Notes under the pieces: model-generated | What the model was told of the DNA's origin: nothing | What the model saw: only the letters and a program-made list of their open reading frames with translations | The model's database searches: none | Shown here: positions 8,212-17,176 of the stretch, one piece after another | Position numbering within the stretch: the stretch's first letter is position 1 | How the letters are laid out: every line of letters starts with the position of its first letter | Origin: Ornithinimicrobium pratense | GTDB lineage: Bacteria; Actinomycetota; Actinomycetes; Actinomycetales; Dermatophilaceae | Assembly (NCBI RefSeq): GCF_008843165.1 | Contig: NZ_CP044427.1 | Location: 3,410,001-3,474,000, forward strand | DNA length: 64,000 bases | Direction of reading: 5' to 3' | Program-made: the position numbers and the translations under genes

Positions 8212-8814
8212 GTGACCATCTCCCAGCAGACCCGCGCCGGCTCCCCGACCTGGCGGCACCGCCTCGTGCCGGTGCTGGTTTTGGTCGCCCTGATGTGGGT
8301 CCTGGAGCTCACCGACCTGCTCCTGCCGCTGAACCTCGACCAGTTCGGGATCCGCCCGCGCGACACCGGGCACCTGGCCGGCATCGTGCTCAGCCCGTTC
8401 CTGCACCTCGGCTTCGGCCACCTCATCGCCAACACGACCTCGCTGCTCGTCCTGGGCGGGCTGTTGGCCCTGGCCACCCGCCACCTGTGGGCGGTCACCG
8501 GCCTGGTCGTGCTGATCGGCGGGCTGGGCGTCTGGCTGTTCGGCGGCTCGGGCAGCGTCCACATCGGCGCCAGCGGGGTGGTCTACGGCTACGCCGCCTT
8601 CCTGGCTGTGTACGGCTTCGTCGCACGGGCGTTCGGCCCGGCGTTGGTCGGTCTGCTGGTCGTGGTGGCCTACGGCTCGCTGCTGTGGGGCGTGCTACCG
8701 CTGCGCGAAGGCGTCTCCTGGCAGGCCCACCTCTTCGGCGCCGTTGCCGGGGTGCTCGTCGCGGTCTGGCTCGGGCGGCAGGACCGCGAGGCTCGCCCAG
8801 CGCGGCGTCGCTGA
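8212..8814 (+). CDS. rhomboid-family intramembrane serine protease
   Basis: A 200-residue, roughly six-TM protein with the rhomboid elements HLIANT (His70/Asn74), GASG with nucleophile Ser121, and QAHLFGAVAG with catalytic His173. It would cleave membrane proteins within the bilayer. GTG 8212 is chosen: it begins just before the first basic/hydrophobic segment and follows GACGAT by 6 nt. It lies 47 bp after the M50-like gene, so two membrane-protease-like genes sit side by side. Confidence 0.88.
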   Translation: MTISQQTRAGSPTWRHRLVPVLVLVALMWVLELTDLLLPLNLDQFGIRPRDTGHLAGIVLSPFLHLGFGHLIANTTSLLVLGGLLALATRHLWAVTGLVVLIGGLGVWLFGGSGSVHIGASGVVYGYAAFLAVYGFVARAFGPALVGLLVVVAYGSLLWGVLPLREGVSWQAHLFGAVAGVLVAVWLGRQDREARPARRR

Positions 8815-8935
8815 CCGACCCGCACGGCGGCACTGACCACCGCCGACGGCGATCTGCGGAAATTGTTGTCGGACCGTCACCCATCCGTGACCGTCCCGAG
8901 ATCGGATCCCCAGATCGGCTTCCTATCCTGGCGCG

Positions 8936-9319
8936 GTGCTGTTCGCCGGACTCATCCTCGCTGCCCTCGCGGCGGTGCTGCACGTCTACCTCTTCTACCT
9001 CGAGTCCATGGCCTGGACCTCGCGCGAGGCGCGCCGGATTTTCCGCACCACGCCGCAAGAGGCCCAGCAGCAGCGCCTCCTGGCCTTCAACCAGGGCTTC
9101 TACAACCTCTTCCTGGCCCTGCTCGTCGCCCTCGGTGCCGTCTCCTACGCCCTGGGCTCCACGACGGTCGGGCTGACCCTCCTGCTGGCCGGCACCGGCT
9201 GCATGCTGGCCGCAGCGGTCGTGCTCGCGTTCAGCTCACCCGCCTACCGGCGCGCGGCGGTGCGGCAGGGCGCCCTGCCGCTCCTCGCGGTCCTCGCCCT
9301 GGTCGGCTCCCTCCCCTGA
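8936..9319 (+). CDS. DUF1304 membrane protein
   Basis: A 127-residue protein with four hydrophobic segments matching the DUF1304 family (LHVYLFYLESMAW near the N-terminus, QGFYNLFLAL centrally). The function of the family is unknown. It starts with GTG 8936, which lies 6 nt after TATCCT, another leaderless promoter. The 120 bp before it hold nothing else that I can see. Confidence 0.85.
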   Translation: MLFAGLILAALAAVLHVYLFYLESMAWTSREARRIFRTTPQEAQQQRLLAFNQGFYNLFLALLVALGAVSYALGSTTVGLTLLLAGTGCMLAAAVVLAFSSPAYRRAAVRQGALPLLAVLALVGSLP

Positions 9320-9351
9320 GAGACCGCCGCCCTCCCGACTACCCTGCCCGG

Positions 9352-10242
9352 ATGGGCACGCTTCCGAAGGACCGCGGGCTGGACCGGCACGGTCACGTCC
9401 GGCGCGAGGGGGACCTGAGCCTGGTGCAGCCCGAGTTCGCTCCCCTGGTGCAGCGGTATGCGGCCGACGCCCGAGCAGCCTTCGGATCCGACCTGGACAG
9501 CATCTACCTCTACGGCAGCATCCCGCGCGGCACCGCGCGCCTGGGGGTCTCCGACCTGGACGGTCAGCTGTTGCTTCGGCGGGAACCGACCGCGGCTGAC
9601 CGCGAGACCGTGCGCGATCTGGAGGAAACCCTAGGAGCGACTGGCCCGCAGGTCAGCTTCGTCGGGATCCTGCTTGACGCGCGCGCCGCCCTGGTCGACC
9701 CCGCCGACCACTACGACGGTGGCTTCCACATCCGGGTGCTGTGCACGCCGGTCTGGGGGCCGGACGCCGGCGAGGAGGTCGCGCCGCACGAGGCCAACCT
9801 CGAGCTTGCCCGAGGGGTCCAGGGCGACTGGCGCGGCGCCCTGCAGCGGCTGCGGCAGGACGGGAGCACGCTGGCTCAGGCCTCGGCCAGCACGGGCGCC
9901 AATGGCGGGGTCAGCGTCGGCAGCGCCGACGGCGGGGTCAGCGTCGGCAGCGCCGACGGCGGGGTCAGCACCCCTCCCGACCTCAGGACGTTCTGCCGGT
10001 CGACCGGCCGGCGGCTCTGCCGCATCGCCTTCTCCTGGGTGCTGCCCCGGTGGGGCGGCTGGAGCAGCGACCCGGCCGTCATGCACCAGGTGGTGGCCGC
10101 GTTCGAGCCGGGGTGGGCGACACCGATGGCCGCCGCCGTCCGGCTCGGCTGGGAGGGCGAGCAGGACCTCGCGCTTGCGCAGGAACTGCTGGGCGGCTTC
10201 GCCCAGGAGCTGACCGACCACGGGAGCGCGCTCGGGGCCTGA
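9352..10242 (+). CDS. nucleotidyltransferase-domain protein
   Basis: A 296-residue protein with an N-terminal nucleotidyltransferase fold: GSIPRGTARLGVSDLD near 52-67 is the GS-x(n)-DxD metal-binding motif of MNT/aminoglycoside nucleotidyltransferases. The C-terminal half is helical with a Trp-rich patch (SWVLPRWGGWSS). Between them lies a glycine/serine linker made of a 9-residue repeat GGVSVGSAD. ATG 9352 follows TACCCT by 6 nt. It could be a resistance-type adenylyltransferase or a toxin-like MNT protein; no HEPN partner is next to it. Confidence 0.75.
   Translation: MGTLPKDRGLDRHGHVRREGDLSLVQPEFAPLVQRYAADARAAFGSDLDSIYLYGSIPRGTARLGVSDLDGQLLLRREPTAADRETVRDLEETLGATGPQVSFVGILLDARAALVDPADHYDGGFHIRVLCTPVWGPDAGEEVAPHEANLELARGVQGDWRGALQRLRQDGSTLAQASASTGANGGVSVGSADGGVSVGSADGGVSTPPDLRTFCRSTGRRLCRIAFSWVLPRWGGWSSDPAVMHQVVAAFEPGWATPMAAAVRLGWEGEQDLALAQELLGGFAQELTDHGSALGA
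9904..9969 (+). repeat. 27-bp tandem repeat inside the nucleotidyltransferase gene
   Basis: Two identical 27-bp units (9904-9930, 9931-9957) plus the first 12 bp of a third. They keep frame and encode GGVSVGSAD in a linker between domains, so unit number can change without breaking the gene. Confidence 0.9.
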
Positions 10243-10358
10243 TGCCCACGGTGCGGCAGCTCCAGCCGGCTTGGGGCTGCCTGCTCCGGCGACGCGCGCC
10301 CGTCCTCCACCAGGGTGCGGAGGCGGCCCCCCTCGTGCCGCAGGGTGTGGGCGAGGAG

Positions 10359-10643
10359 CTACGCCAGCAGGTCGGCGTAGTCCGGGTGCTTGTCGATCCA
10401 GGAGGCGATGAACGCGCAATCGGCGCGCACCTTGCGCTCCCCCGCCTCGCGCACCTCGTCCAACGCGGCCTGGGCCAGCGTGCTGCCGATCCCCTGGCCC
10501 TCGTGCGCCGGCTCGACCTGGGTGTGGGTGAAGACGACCAGGTCGCCCTCGAGACGGTACTGGGCGACGCCGGCGAGCTCCCCCTGCCGGTGCGCCTCGT
10601 ACCGCTGCTGTTCGGGCTCGTGGGTGACGCTGACTTCGCTCAT
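10359..10643 (-). CDS. small GNAT-type acetyltransferase (YjdJ/COG2388-like)
   Basis: A 94-residue single-domain protein with VVFTHTQVEPAHEGQGIGSTLAQAAL, the acetyl-CoA loop of the short COG2388 GNAT family, and a conserved Cys-His tail (ADCAFIASWIDKHPDYADL). These are usually about 90 residues, so it is full length. The start codon follows TAGGGT by 6 nt. Substrate unknown. Confidence 0.85.
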   Translation of the reverse strand: MSEVSVTHEPEQQRYEAHRQGELAGVAQYRLEGDLVVFTHTQVEPAHEGQGIGSTLAQAALDEVREAGERKVRADCAFIASWIDKHPDYADLLA

Positions 10644-10665
10644 CCTTCGACCCTAGGGCAGGTCC

Positions 10666-11460
10666 TCAGCCGATGAGCAGCGAACGGTCGGACCCGAGCA
10701 CGTCGGCGATCTGCCGCGCGGTCTCCCGCAGGACGGTGACGCCGCGGCGCACCGCAGCATCGTCCATCCGGGCGCTCGGCCCGGACATGGACAGCGCCAT
10801 CTTGCGCGGTGCGCCGGGGACCGGCACCGCCACGCAGCGCACGCCGATCTCCTGCTCCTCCTCGTCCGTGGCGTATCCCCGCCCCCTGGTCAGCGCCAGG
10901 TTCTCCAGGAGCTGCTCGGGCGTGGTGCGGGTGTGCTCGGTCAGGCGCGGCATGCCGGTGCGGGCCAGCAGGGCGCGGACCTCATCCTCGGGCAGCTGGG
11001 CCAGCATCACCTTGCCGACCGCGGTTCCGTGCGGCAGCGTGCGGCGGCCGACCTCGGTGAACATGCGCATCAGCGTCGTCGAGGGCTGCACCTGGGCCAC
11101 GTAGGTCACGTGGTCGTCCTCAAGGACGGCCACGTTGACCGACTCCCCGAGCTGCTCGACGGCCCGGGAGAGGTAGGGCCCGGCCCAGACCCCGATGCGC
11201 CGGGCGGACTCCGCCGAGAGCCGGAGCAGCTTGGGGCCCAGGGAGTACTGCCGGTTGGACTCCTGGCGCACGTAGCCGAGGTCGACGAGGCTGCGGATGA
11301 GCCGGTGGATGGTGGCCGGCGCCAGGGACAGTTGCTCGGCCAGCTGGGACAGGCTGATCATCCCCCCGGCGTCCGCCATCGCCTCCAGAATCCCAAAGGC
11401 CCGCTCCAGGGACTGCACGCCACCGGTCCGCGCCGTGGGGACGCTGCTGGGTTCGGCCAT
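10666..11460 (-). CDS. IclR-family transcriptional regulator
   Basis: A 264-residue regulator with an N-terminal winged helix (SLERAFGILEAMAD ... ISLSQLAEQLSLAPATIHRLIRSLVDLGYV) and a C-terminal IclR ligand domain with the GTAVGKVMLA and VRCVAVPVPG segments. ATG 11460 has GGAAGG upstream; an alternative GTG at 11475 would overlap the glycerate kinase stop by 4 nt. Placed immediately after glycerate kinase and opposite a purine permease, it fits an AllR/GlxR-like role in glyoxylate or purine-derived carbon use. This is inference. Confidence 0.88.
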   Translation of the reverse strand: MAEPSSVPTARTGGVQSLERAFGILEAMADAGGMISLSQLAEQLSLAPATIHRLIRSLVDLGYVRQESNRQYSLGPKLLRLSAESARRIGVWAGPYLSRAVEQLGESVNVAVLEDDHVTYVAQVQPSTTLMRMFTEVGRRTLPHGTAVGKVMLAQLPEDEVRALLARTGMPRLTEHTRTTPEQLLENLALTRGRGYATDEEEQEIGVRCVAVPVPGAPRKMALSMSGPSARMDDAAVRRGVTVLRETARQIADVLGSDRSLLIG

Positions 11461-11471
11461 GGGATCCTTCC

Positions 11472-12683
11472 TCACCCTCCGCTTGGTGGGCGGAAAGTTC
11501 TGCTGGATGGAAAGTCTAGCTGGGCGGGCTGGGACGGATCCGGCCCTGGCAGCTCTCGGGCAATCCGCCGGCCCACCTCACGCAGGAGGGGCTCGGGGTG
11601 GGTGAAGGACTCCTGGGGGTAGGTGGCCAGGTCGGCGAGCGCATGGGCAGCGCGGAAGCCGGCCTGCCGCAGCTGCTGCTCGTCGAGCGCCACCCGGCCG
11701 GCGACCGCCACCACCGGGACACCCGCCGCGCGGGCCGCGGCCGCCACTGCCGCCGGGGCCTTGCCGTGCAGGGTCTGCCCGTCGAGGGAGCCTTCCCCGG
11801 TGACGACCAGGTCGGCACCGGGCAGGGCATCGTGGAAGCCGGTGAGCTCGAGCACCACCTCGGCGCCGGGCCGGAGCACGGCCCCCAGGACAGCCAGCGC
11901 GGCAAACCCGACCCCTCCGGCGGCACCTGCGCCCGGGGTGTCCCTCAGATCCTGGCCGGTATGGCGAGCCACCACCTCAGCGAGGTGGGCCACGCCCGCG
12001 TCCAGCGCCCGGACGTGGTCCTCGTCGGCCCCCTTCTGCGGCCCGTAGACGGCGGCTGCGCCGTGCGGGCCGGTGAGCGGGTTGTCCACGTCGCAGGCGA
12101 CGGTCAGCCGCGCCGTGGCCAGCCTCGGGTGCAGACCGGAGAGGTCCAGGGCCGCCAGGCGTTCCAGCCCGGCGCCGCCGGGTCCCACGGGCGCCCCGTC
12201 GGCGTCGAGCAGGCGGGCCCCGAGCGCCTGCAGCAGGCCCGCGCCCCCGTCCGTCGAGGCGCTTCCGCCGATGCCCACGAGCAGGGAGGTGGCGCCGGCG
12301 TCGAGCGCGTGCGCGACCACATCGCCGAGCCCGCGGCTCGTCGCGGTCATCGGTGCCAGCCGGTGCCTGAGCCGGGCGAGGCCGCATACCTCGGCCATCT
12401 CGACCACGGCCTCGCGCCCGCCCGCGCGGGCGGCATAGGCCGCGCGGACGGGCTCGCCGAGCGGCCCGGCTGCAGTGACCTCCACCCGCTCGAAACCGGC
12501 TGCGGCCGCCGCCGCCAGCAACCCGTCCCCACCATCGGCCACGGGCACCACGACAACCTCCGCGTCGGGTCGTTCCAGCGCGATCCCCTCGGCCAGGTGC
12601 CCGGCGACCTCGGCCGCGGTCAGCGTGCCCTTGAACTTGTCGGGGGCGAGCAGGACCCGCGGGGCAGTCGGTGCGGTGGCCAT
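11472..12683 (-). CDS. glxK: glycerate kinase
   Basis: A 403-residue enzyme phosphorylating D-glycerate with ATP. It matches the GlxK/GarK family along its length: VLLAPDKFKGTLTAAEVAGHLAEGI at the start, PVADGGDG near 47, LLVGIGGSASTDGGAGLLQALGA centrally and VVTGEGSLDGQTLHGKAP near 295. It is the first gene of an operon with the IclR regulator. Its neighbour on the other strand is an AzgA-type purine permease, which suggests a ureide/glyoxylate setting, though no allantoinase genes are in view. Confidence 0.9.
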   Translation of the reverse strand: MATAPTAPRVLLAPDKFKGTLTAAEVAGHLAEGIALERPDAEVVVVPVADGGDGLLAAAAAAGFERVEVTAAGPLGEPVRAAYAARAGGREAVVEMAEVCGLARLRHRLAPMTATSRGLGDVVAHALDAGATSLLVGIGGSASTDGGAGLLQALGARLLDADGAPVGPGGAGLERLAALDLSGLHPRLATARLTVACDVDNPLTGPHGAAAVYGPQKGADEDHVRALDAGVAHLAEVVARHTGQDLRDTPGAGAAGGVGFAALAVLGAVLRPGAEVVLELTGFHDALPGADLVVTGEGSLDGQTLHGKAPAAVAAAARAAGVPVVAVAGRVALDEQQLRQAGFRAAHALADLATYPQESFTHPEPLLREVGRRIARELPGPDPSQPAQLDFPSSRTFRPPSGG

Positions 12684-12877
12684 CGTCGAGCCTCGTTCCC
12701 TCGTCGGTCGTCCCGGCCCTGGAGGCAGCCGTGAACCCCGATTATCCGCACACCCTGACGGGTCACGCCAGCGAGGGGCTACCCTATCGCCCGCCCCGTC
12801 GCGACACTGACCGGCACCCGGCTGCCATCGGTCCGCGTCTTTCCCCGCCCCGCTGTCCCGCCCCGCTAGGAACTGCC

Positions 12878-14308
12878 TTGGCTACCACCCAACCCGCCAA
12901 CACCCCACCTCCTTCCCGACCGCACGACCCGGGCCCCGGCACCGGGGCCACGGGCCTGCTCGACCGCTACTTCGGCATCACCGCCGTCGGCTCCACCATC
13001 CCGCGCGAGCTGCGGGCCGGGCTGACCACCTTCCTGACGATGAGCTACATCATCTTCGTCAACCCCTCGGTCCTCAGCGCGGCGATCGACGTCCCCAACG
13101 GCTTCGTCCAGCTGCTCATGGTGACCTGCATCGCCGCCATGTTCGGCTCGGTGATCATGGGCGTGGTCGCGAAGTACCCCTTCGCGCAGGCGCCGGGGAT
13201 GGGGCTGAACGCCTTCTTCTCCTTCACCGTCGTGCTGGGGATGGGGGTGGAGTGGCCGACCGCGCTGGGTGCCGTCTTCATCTCCGGCCTGCTCTTCGTC
13301 GTGCTCTCCCTCATCGGGGTGCGGCAGGCGATCGTGCGTGCGCTGCCGATGGGGCTGAAGCTGGCGATCACCGCCGGCATCGGCTGCTTCCTGGCCCTGC
13401 TCGGGCTCAGCACGGCCGAGATCGTCGTGTCCAACGAGGCCACCCTGGTGGGCCTGGGCGACCTGAGCGCGCCCACCGCCTGGCTGGCGCTGCTCGGCCT
13501 GGGCCTGACCGCGGCGCTCATGGCCCGCAAGGTCACCGGCGCGATCCTGTGGGGCATCCTCGTGATGTCCCTGGTGGCCGTGGTGTCTCGCATCCCGGTC
13601 TACAGCGGGGGCGAGGACGACACGCTGCAGGCCTTCCCCGGCTTCTCCGACGGGGTCGTCGCGCTGCCGGTGTGGCCCGGTGACCTGGTCGGGCAGCTGG
13701 ACATCATGGGCGCACTCAGCCTGGGCCTGGTGACTGTGGTGCTGACCTTCTTCATCGTCGACTTCTTCGACGCGACCGGCACGCTCACCGGCCTGGCGCA
13801 CCGCTCCGGCTACCTGGACGAGAACGGCGACATGCCCCGCGCAAAGCGGGCCTTCTCGATGGACGGCGTTGCGGGCATGTTCGGCGCCTTCATGGGCACC
13901 TCCACGGTGACCGCCTACGTCGAGTCCGCCTCCGGCATCGAGGAGGGCGGCCGCACCGGCCTGACCGCCACGATGACCGGCGTCCTGTTCGGGCTGGCGA
14001 TGTTCCTGTGGCCGGTGGCGGCCATGGTGCCCGGCGCGGCCACGGCACCGGCGCTGATCCTCGTCGGCGCGCTGATGATGCAGGGCATCCGGCACATCGA
14101 GTGGGAGAAGGTCTCCGAGAGCGTGCCGGCCTTTCTCACCATCATCCTGATGCCGCTGACCTTCTCAATCGCCAACGGCGTCTCGCTGGGCATCATCAGC
14201 TACTGCGCGATCAAGCTCGCGATCGGTGAGGGCCGCAAGGTGTCCTGGCCGCTCTACCTCATCGCCGCCTTCCTGCTCTCCCGATACATCTTCTTCGCCG
14301 ACGGCTGA
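12878..14308 (+). CDS. NCS2/AzgA-family purine permease
   Basis: A 476-residue transporter with about 12-14 membrane segments and the AzgA signatures LTTFLTMSYIIFVNP, APGMGLNAFFSF and DFFDATGTLTGLA; it would import guanine/hypoxanthine-like bases with protons. TTG 12878 is chosen because AGGAA precedes it and it matches family length; the upstream open frame is proline-rich and unlike the family. The 194-bp gap to glxK has a possible TACCCT -10 near 12780 and no riboswitch that I can fold by eye. Confidence 0.85.
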   Translation: MATTQPANTPPPSRPHDPGPGTGATGLLDRYFGITAVGSTIPRELRAGLTTFLTMSYIIFVNPSVLSAAIDVPNGFVQLLMVTCIAAMFGSVIMGVVAKYPFAQAPGMGLNAFFSFTVVLGMGVEWPTALGAVFISGLLFVVLSLIGVRQAIVRALPMGLKLAITAGIGCFLALLGLSTAEIVVSNEATLVGLGDLSAPTAWLALLGLGLTAALMARKVTGAILWGILVMSLVAVVSRIPVYSGGEDDTLQAFPGFSDGVVALPVWPGDLVGQLDIMGALSLGLVTVVLTFFIVDFFDATGTLTGLAHRSGYLDENGDMPRAKRAFSMDGVAGMFGAFMGTSTVTAYVESASGIEEGGRTGLTATMTGVLFGLAMFLWPVAAMVPGAATAPALILVGALMMQGIRHIEWEKVSESVPAFLTIILMPLTFSIANGVSLGIISYCAIKLAIGEGRKVSWPLYLIAAFLLSRYIFFADG

Positions 14309-14393
14309 CCGGCGGCCCGGACCTCGTCGCTGGAGCGGGATGCCGTGAATTAGCGTGGTCCTCCACAGTCGTCGAGGCGAGGGAGGGCCACGC

Positions 14394-15677
14394 ATGGCCG
14401 ATCATCCCTACCCGTCTCCCCAGGCCCGCACAGGTGCCCCGCAGGGGCCGGGGCCGAGCAAGGTGGTCGTGGCGGCGGTCGGCAGCCGCGGCGATGTCGT
14501 GCCGTTCGCCAACCTGGCCGCCCGCCTGGCCGCGGCGGGGCACGACGTCACGCTGGTCACCCACGCGGCCTACAGTCATCTCGCCAACCCCTCGCTCCGC
14601 CTCGCCCCCGTCGCCAGCGACCCGAGGGCGCTGCTGGCGGGCCCGGCCGCGCGGGCGGTGCGGCGGGCCAGCCCGCGTGGGCTCAACCGCACGCGTCATC
14701 ACTTCGCTGACTTCCTGCACGCCGCCCAGGAGCCGGCCGGCGCGGTCCTGCCCGGTGCTGACCTGCTCATCGCCTCGACGTTCGCCGTCGCGGCAGTCGA
14801 CGAGGCGCTGCGACAGTCCGTCCCTGTCGTCCGGGCTCACATGTGGCCGGAGTACTCGGGGCTGACCGGGCCGATGCCTCTGCTCCCGTACGGGTGGCTC
14901 CTGCCCGGGCCGGCACGGCGTCTCGCCCGCGGTGCGCTGCGTCGCGCCGAGCCGTTCCTGGGTGGCCTGGACGGGTGGTGGGAGCGTGGACGGCTGCATC
15001 TGGTCGCCAGGCACCCCGTCGGCCTGACGACGGCGACCCTGGGGTCGTTGTACGCCTTCAGCCCGCGCCTCGTCGCACCGCTGCCCTCCGACGGCGTCGT
15101 GACGGGGTGGTGGACCGATCCGGACCCGCCGCAACTCTCCCCCGAGGTGGCGCAGGCCCTCGACGACGGTGATGACTGGATCTACGTCGGGTTCGGCTCG
15201 ATGGAGCAGGACGACCCCGACGAGCTGCTGGCCCGGGTCGATGCGGCGTGCGAACGCCTCGGGGTCCGGGCCGTCGTGCAGCTCGGGCAGGTGCGCGGCA
15301 GCCCCCACCCGCACCTACTGTGCATCGGCGAGGAGCCGCACGACGAGTTGTTCGGCCGGACGCGCGCCGTGGTCCATCACGGGGGCGCGGGCACCACGGG
15401 CGCCGTCGTCCGCAGCGGCGTCCCCTCCGTGGTCGTCCCGCACTTTGCCGACCAGTTCTACTGGGCGTCTCGCCTCTACTCCCTCGGGGTGGCCCCGCGC
15501 CACGCCCCCAGGGCCTTCTCGTCCGAACGGCTGCTGGCCCGGCGCATCGAGGAGGCCCTTGCACCCCAGATGACCCGGCGTGCAGCCGAGCTGGCGGACG
15601 GAGTGCGCAGCGAGGACGGTTGCGGGCACGCCGTGCGCCAGGTCGAGGAATGGCTGGTCCAGGCGAGGAGCGGGTGA
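14394..15677 (+). CDS. UGT-type glycosyltransferase (GT1 family)
   Basis: A 427-residue GT-B enzyme. The N-terminal half begins VVVAAVGSRGDVVPFANLAARLAAAGHDVTLVTH and the C-terminal donor-binding half has VVHHGGAGTTGAVVRSGVPSVVVPHFADQFYWA, the GT1 signature of macrolide and sterol glucosyltransferases. ATG 14394 has GGGAGGG upstream. The stop overlaps the GTG of the next gene. A paralogue lies at 40844. Acceptor unknown; a lipid or natural product is typical. Confidence 0.88.
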   Translation: MADHPYPSPQARTGAPQGPGPSKVVVAAVGSRGDVVPFANLAARLAAAGHDVTLVTHAAYSHLANPSLRLAPVASDPRALLAGPAARAVRRASPRGLNRTRHHFADFLHAAQEPAGAVLPGADLLIASTFAVAAVDEALRQSVPVVRAHMWPEYSGLTGPMPLLPYGWLLPGPARRLARGALRRAEPFLGGLDGWWERGRLHLVARHPVGLTTATLGSLYAFSPRLVAPLPSDGVVTGWWTDPDPPQLSPEVAQALDDGDDWIYVGFGSMEQDDPDELLARVDAACERLGVRAVVQLGQVRGSPHPHLLCIGEEPHDELFGRTRAVVHHGGAGTTGAVVRSGVPSVVVPHFADQFYWASRLYSLGVAPRHAPRAFSSERLLARRIEEALAPQMTRRAAELADGVRSEDGCGHAVRQVEEWLVQARSG

Positions 15678-17176
15678 CCGCCGCGGGCCCGGGGAGCACA
15701 TCCGGCGCGACCGGGGCAGCGGGTGCGGGCACCACCGGGGCGACACCACGGCAGCGGCCGGTCGGGCCGCTCAGGGTCGCCGCCGCACCCATGATCGCGA
15801 TCACGATCCTCCTGCTGGCGGTCGCACCGCGCTACGGCCCGCACTGGGACGAGCTGTACTTCGGGATGCTGCCGCTGCACTGGTGGTATGTCGATCAGCC
15901 ACCGCTGACGGTGTGGCTGTCCTGGCTGGCCACCCAGCTGAGCGACGCAATCTGGGTGCAGCGCCTGCCCGCGGTGACGGCTGCGGCCCTGGGCGCCTTC
16001 GTCGCGGGGCTGTACCCCCGGGTCCTGGGTGCCGGTCCACGGGCCCAGCGGCTGGCGGCGTGGGCGCACGCCTTCACGGTCTACCCGCTGATGATGGGGC
16101 ACATCTTCACCACGGCAGCCATCGACCTGCTGGCCTGGCAGGTCGTCATTCTCCTCGTGCTCCGGGCCACCGCCGGGCACCCGCGCAGCCTCGTCTGGGC
16201 CGGGACCATCGCCGGGCTCGCCGCGTGGAACAAGCTGCTCGTCGTCGTCCTGTTGGTCGCGCTGTTCGTCGGGTTGCTGCTCACGGACCGGCAGCTGCTG
16301 CGGACGCGGCACACCGTCATCGGCGTCGTCCTGTTCGGGCTGCTGGCGGCGCCCCAGGGCCTGGCCCAGCTCCTGAACGGGATGCCGATGGCGCAGGTCT
16401 CGGCCGGTCTGGTCGAGGCGCAGGGGGATCTGGTCCGGCTCACCCTGGTGCCGACCCTCTTCCTCTTCGTCGGCCCGCCGCTGCTGCTCGTCTGGGTGGC
16501 CGGGCTGGTCGACCCCTGGCGGACCCCGGGCGGGCCGGGCCGCTTCCTGCTGCCGACCCTGCTGCTCCTGGTCGCCTGGACCCTGGCCAACCCCGCACAG
16601 CCGCACTATCCCGCCGGCGCGCTCCTGCCGGCGCTCGCCATGGGCTGGGCAAGCCCCCGCCTGCGGGCGCGCTGGTCGCCCGCCAAGAGGCAGGGCGTCA
16701 TCGCCGCCAACGCGGTCATGGCCAGCCTGGTCTGTCTACCGCTGCTCCCCGCGACCGACCCGTGGCTGTCGCTGCAGTCACGGATCAACCCGACCATCCG
16801 CGACCAGGTCGGATGGCTGGACTACGTGGACCAGGTGCGCGAGGTGCGACGCGAAGGCGAGGCGGTCATCACCGACACCTATGCCCTCGCCGGGGCCCTG
16901 CACCGCTACGGCTCACCGGAGGAACAAGCCCGGGTGCACTCAGGTCACAACGCGCTGTGGGACCTCGGGCCGCCCCGCGGAGACCGGGTGCTGTTGGTCG
17001 GCGAGCACGCCGTGGCCCAGAGCGCGGCCTTCCGGACGTGCACCCCGGCGGGGACCCTGCAGGCCAGGCCCGTCGCGCACCCCCAGCTCATCGGTCCGCC
17101 GATGCTGCACTGCGAGGAACCGGTGACTGACTGGCAGACGGTGTGGCCGCAGTTCCGTCGGCTGAGCGGCTGGTAG
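15674..17176 (+). CDS. GT-C membrane glycosyltransferase (PMT/GT39-like)
   Basis: A 500-residue polytopic protein with the N-terminal acidic loop HWDELYF and DQPPLT near residues 56-76, typical of dolichyl/polyprenyl-phosphate sugar-dependent transferases, followed by about 9 more hydrophobic segments and a soluble C-terminal region. It starts GTG overlapping the TGA of the upstream UGT (GTGA), so the two glycosyltransferases are co-translated. Its 3' end runs 89 bp into the convergent DUF998 gene. Likely acts at the membrane on a lipid-linked sugar; partner unknown. Confidence 0.82.
   Translation: MTAAGPGSTSGATGAAGAGTTGATPRQRPVGPLRVAAAPMIAITILLLAVAPRYGPHWDELYFGMLPLHWWYVDQPPLTVWLSWLATQLSDAIWVQRLPAVTAAALGAFVAGLYPRVLGAGPRAQRLAAWAHAFTVYPLMMGHIFTTAAIDLLAWQVVILLVLRATAGHPRSLVWAGTIAGLAAWNKLLVVVLLVALFVGLLLTDRQLLRTRHTVIGVVLFGLLAAPQGLAQLLNGMPMAQVSAGLVEAQGDLVRLTLVPTLFLFVGPPLLLVWVAGLVDPWRTPGGPGRFLLPTLLLLVAWTLANPAQPHYPAGALLPALAMGWASPRLRARWSPAKRQGVIAANAVMASLVCLPLLPATDPWLSLQSRINPTIRDQVGWLDYVDQVREVRREGEAVITDTYALAGALHRYGSPEEQARVHSGHNALWDLGPPRGDRVLLVGEHAVAQSAAFRTCTPAGTLQARPVAHPQLIGPPMLHCEEPVTDWQTVWPQFRRLSGW

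Noticed and set aside
9904..9969. CRISPR-like array
   Set aside because: Two-and-a-half contiguous units without spacers, inside a coding frame.
12684..12877. Purine riboswitch before the NCS2 permease
   Set aside because: I could not recognise the conserved three-way junction elements in the 194-bp leader region.
12866..14095. A 409-codon minus-strand frame over the purine permease
   Set aside because: His/Gln/Gly-rich shadow of a membrane-protein gene; no start signal.
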